A stretch of 5,745 bases of DNA from Planctomycetota bacterium (GTDB taxonomy: Bacteria; Planctomycetota; Phycisphaerae; SM23-33): NCBI GenBank assembly GCA_021160865.1, contig JAGHBS010000067.1, forward strand, positions 1 through 5,745. Direction: 5' to 3'. The notes under the pieces were generated by a model. That model made no database searches, was not told the origin of the DNA, and saw only the letters and a program-made list of their open reading frames with translations. The position numbers and the translations under genes were made by a program. Shown here one piece after another: positions 5,134 through 5,745 of the stretch. How positions within the stretch are numbered: the first letter of the stretch is position 1; every line of letters begins with the position of its first letter.

Positions 5134-5745
5134 ATGGAAAAGCCAATTCAGCGATGCAGTTTTGTTGCGATTGTGGTAATTGTGGTATTTGTTTGCTTCG
5201 CCTTTATCTCTCAGGGCTATGGGGCAATCAATTGGTGGGGCGACGTTCGGCCACCTGATCCATCTTCATGGACAAAGTCAACAGATGCTTACATCGGCAA
5301 ATATGCCGATGGTGGAATAAGCATTACCGAAGGCGACAACATAGAAGCTGATGAAGCCTACCTTGGTTATGCTGCGGACGCATCTGGGATAGCCACCATT
5401 GATGGAGCAGGTTCAAGCTGGAACTGCGGCTCCGGTCTTCGCGTCGGCAGCTCTGGTCAGGGGACCCTGGAAATAAGCAACGGTGGAAGTGTCAATGTCG
5501 AAGAGGAAACATGGGTTGCAAGATACGTGGGTAGCATAGGGCAGATAAACTTCAATAATGGAACGCTTACAACCGGTGGAATTTTTGCAGCATCTGCTGA
5601 CCTGACAGGGACAGGGGTGATAAATACCCATGGAATAGTTTCTGATATCGACCTGCTCTTCGATTCCACACATGGGACGAACCAGACCACAGTACTCGAT
5701 AGTCACCCAGGTCAGAACATAACGATAAATCTCTCTCAGGATTCA
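5134..5745 (+). CDS. Secreted protein with T5SS/PEP-CTERM-associated repeats, cut by the right edge
   Basis: An open frame of 204 codons runs from ATG 5134 to the window end with no stop. Residues 1-31 are a Sec signal peptide: basic start (K3, R7), long Val/Ile/Phe core, and a likely cut after SQGYGA. After a short Trp/Pro-rich linker come beta-strand repeats of the T5SS/PEP-CTERM-associated type: AYLGYAADASGIATIDGAG then SSWNCGSGLRVGSSGQGTLE and ISNGGSVNV (about 76-121), then a weaker copy with ARYVGSIGQINFNNGTLTTGG (about 129-149). Next is LTGTGVINTHGIVSDIDLLF (about 157-176), which resembles the segment closing such repeat blocks in planctomycete proteins. The fold should be an extended beta helix at the cell surface or in the matrix. 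Proteins of this kind often end in a PEP-CTERM anchor handled by exosortase, or in a dockerin. That end is not visible, so sorting and function are inferred. Residues after about 195 may begin another domain. Confidence 0.85.
   Translation, partial: MEKPIQRCSFVAIVVIVVFVCFAFISQGYGAINWWGDVRPPDPSSWTKSTDAYIGKYADGGISITEGDNIEADEAYLGYAADASGIATIDGAGSSWNCGSGLRVGSSGQGTLEISNGGSVNVEEETWVARYVGSIGQINFNNGTLTTGGIFAASADLTGTGVINTHGIVSDIDLLFDSTHGTNQTTVLDSHPGQNITINLSQDS

Noticed and set aside
5413..5706. Two minus-strand frames inside the right-edge repeat protein gene
   Set aside because: The plus-strand frame has a signal peptide and recognisable repeats across the whole interval, so these are shadows.

Overview
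The window looks like chromosomal DNA from a planctomycete-type bacterium, most likely of the Phycisphaerae/Sedimentisphaerales kind. This is an inference from gene content: a PEGA-domain lipoprotein, a secreted protein with T5SS/PEP-CTERM-associated repeats, a HEAT-repeat lipoprotein and a long apolipoprotein N-acyltransferase. There is no rRNA or other direct taxonomic marker. I see no tRNA, CRISPR array, insertion sequence, phage gene or attachment site, and no stretch over 300 bases without a gene.

Layout. Bases 1-169 (minus) are the 5' end of a GTG-started membrane-anchored protein whose rest lies beyond the left edge. Bases 170-299 hold its ribosome binding site and a good candidate promoter (TTGACC-16-TAAAAT), which sits against a weak terminator-like hairpin for the next operon. 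Bases 300-3328 (minus) are a two-gene operon: lnt (apolipoprotein N-acyltransferase, triad intact) followed 20 bp later by a HEAT-repeat lipoprotein. Bases 3329-3450 are a divergent control region. Bases 3451-4395 (plus) encode a 314-aa single-pass membrane protein that I cannot assign. It converges, across a 39-bp gap, on a small PEGA lipoprotein gene (4435-4845, minus). Bases 4846-5133 are a second divergent control region, with an inverted repeat, a perfect TATAAT and a long leader that could fold in two ways. Bases 5134-5745 (plus) are the start of a secreted repeat protein that runs off the right edge.

The theme is the cell envelope. Lnt adds the third acyl chain to lipoproteins, its operon partner is itself a likely lipoprotein, a second lipoprotein lies nearby, and the other three proteins are anchored in or exported across the inner membrane. 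I see no clear sign of an undescribed defence or mobile system. The items most worth checking are the unassigned 314-aa protein opposite lnt, the leader of the right-edge gene, the two edge genes with open ends, and the start-site corrections for lnt and the PEGA lipoprotein.
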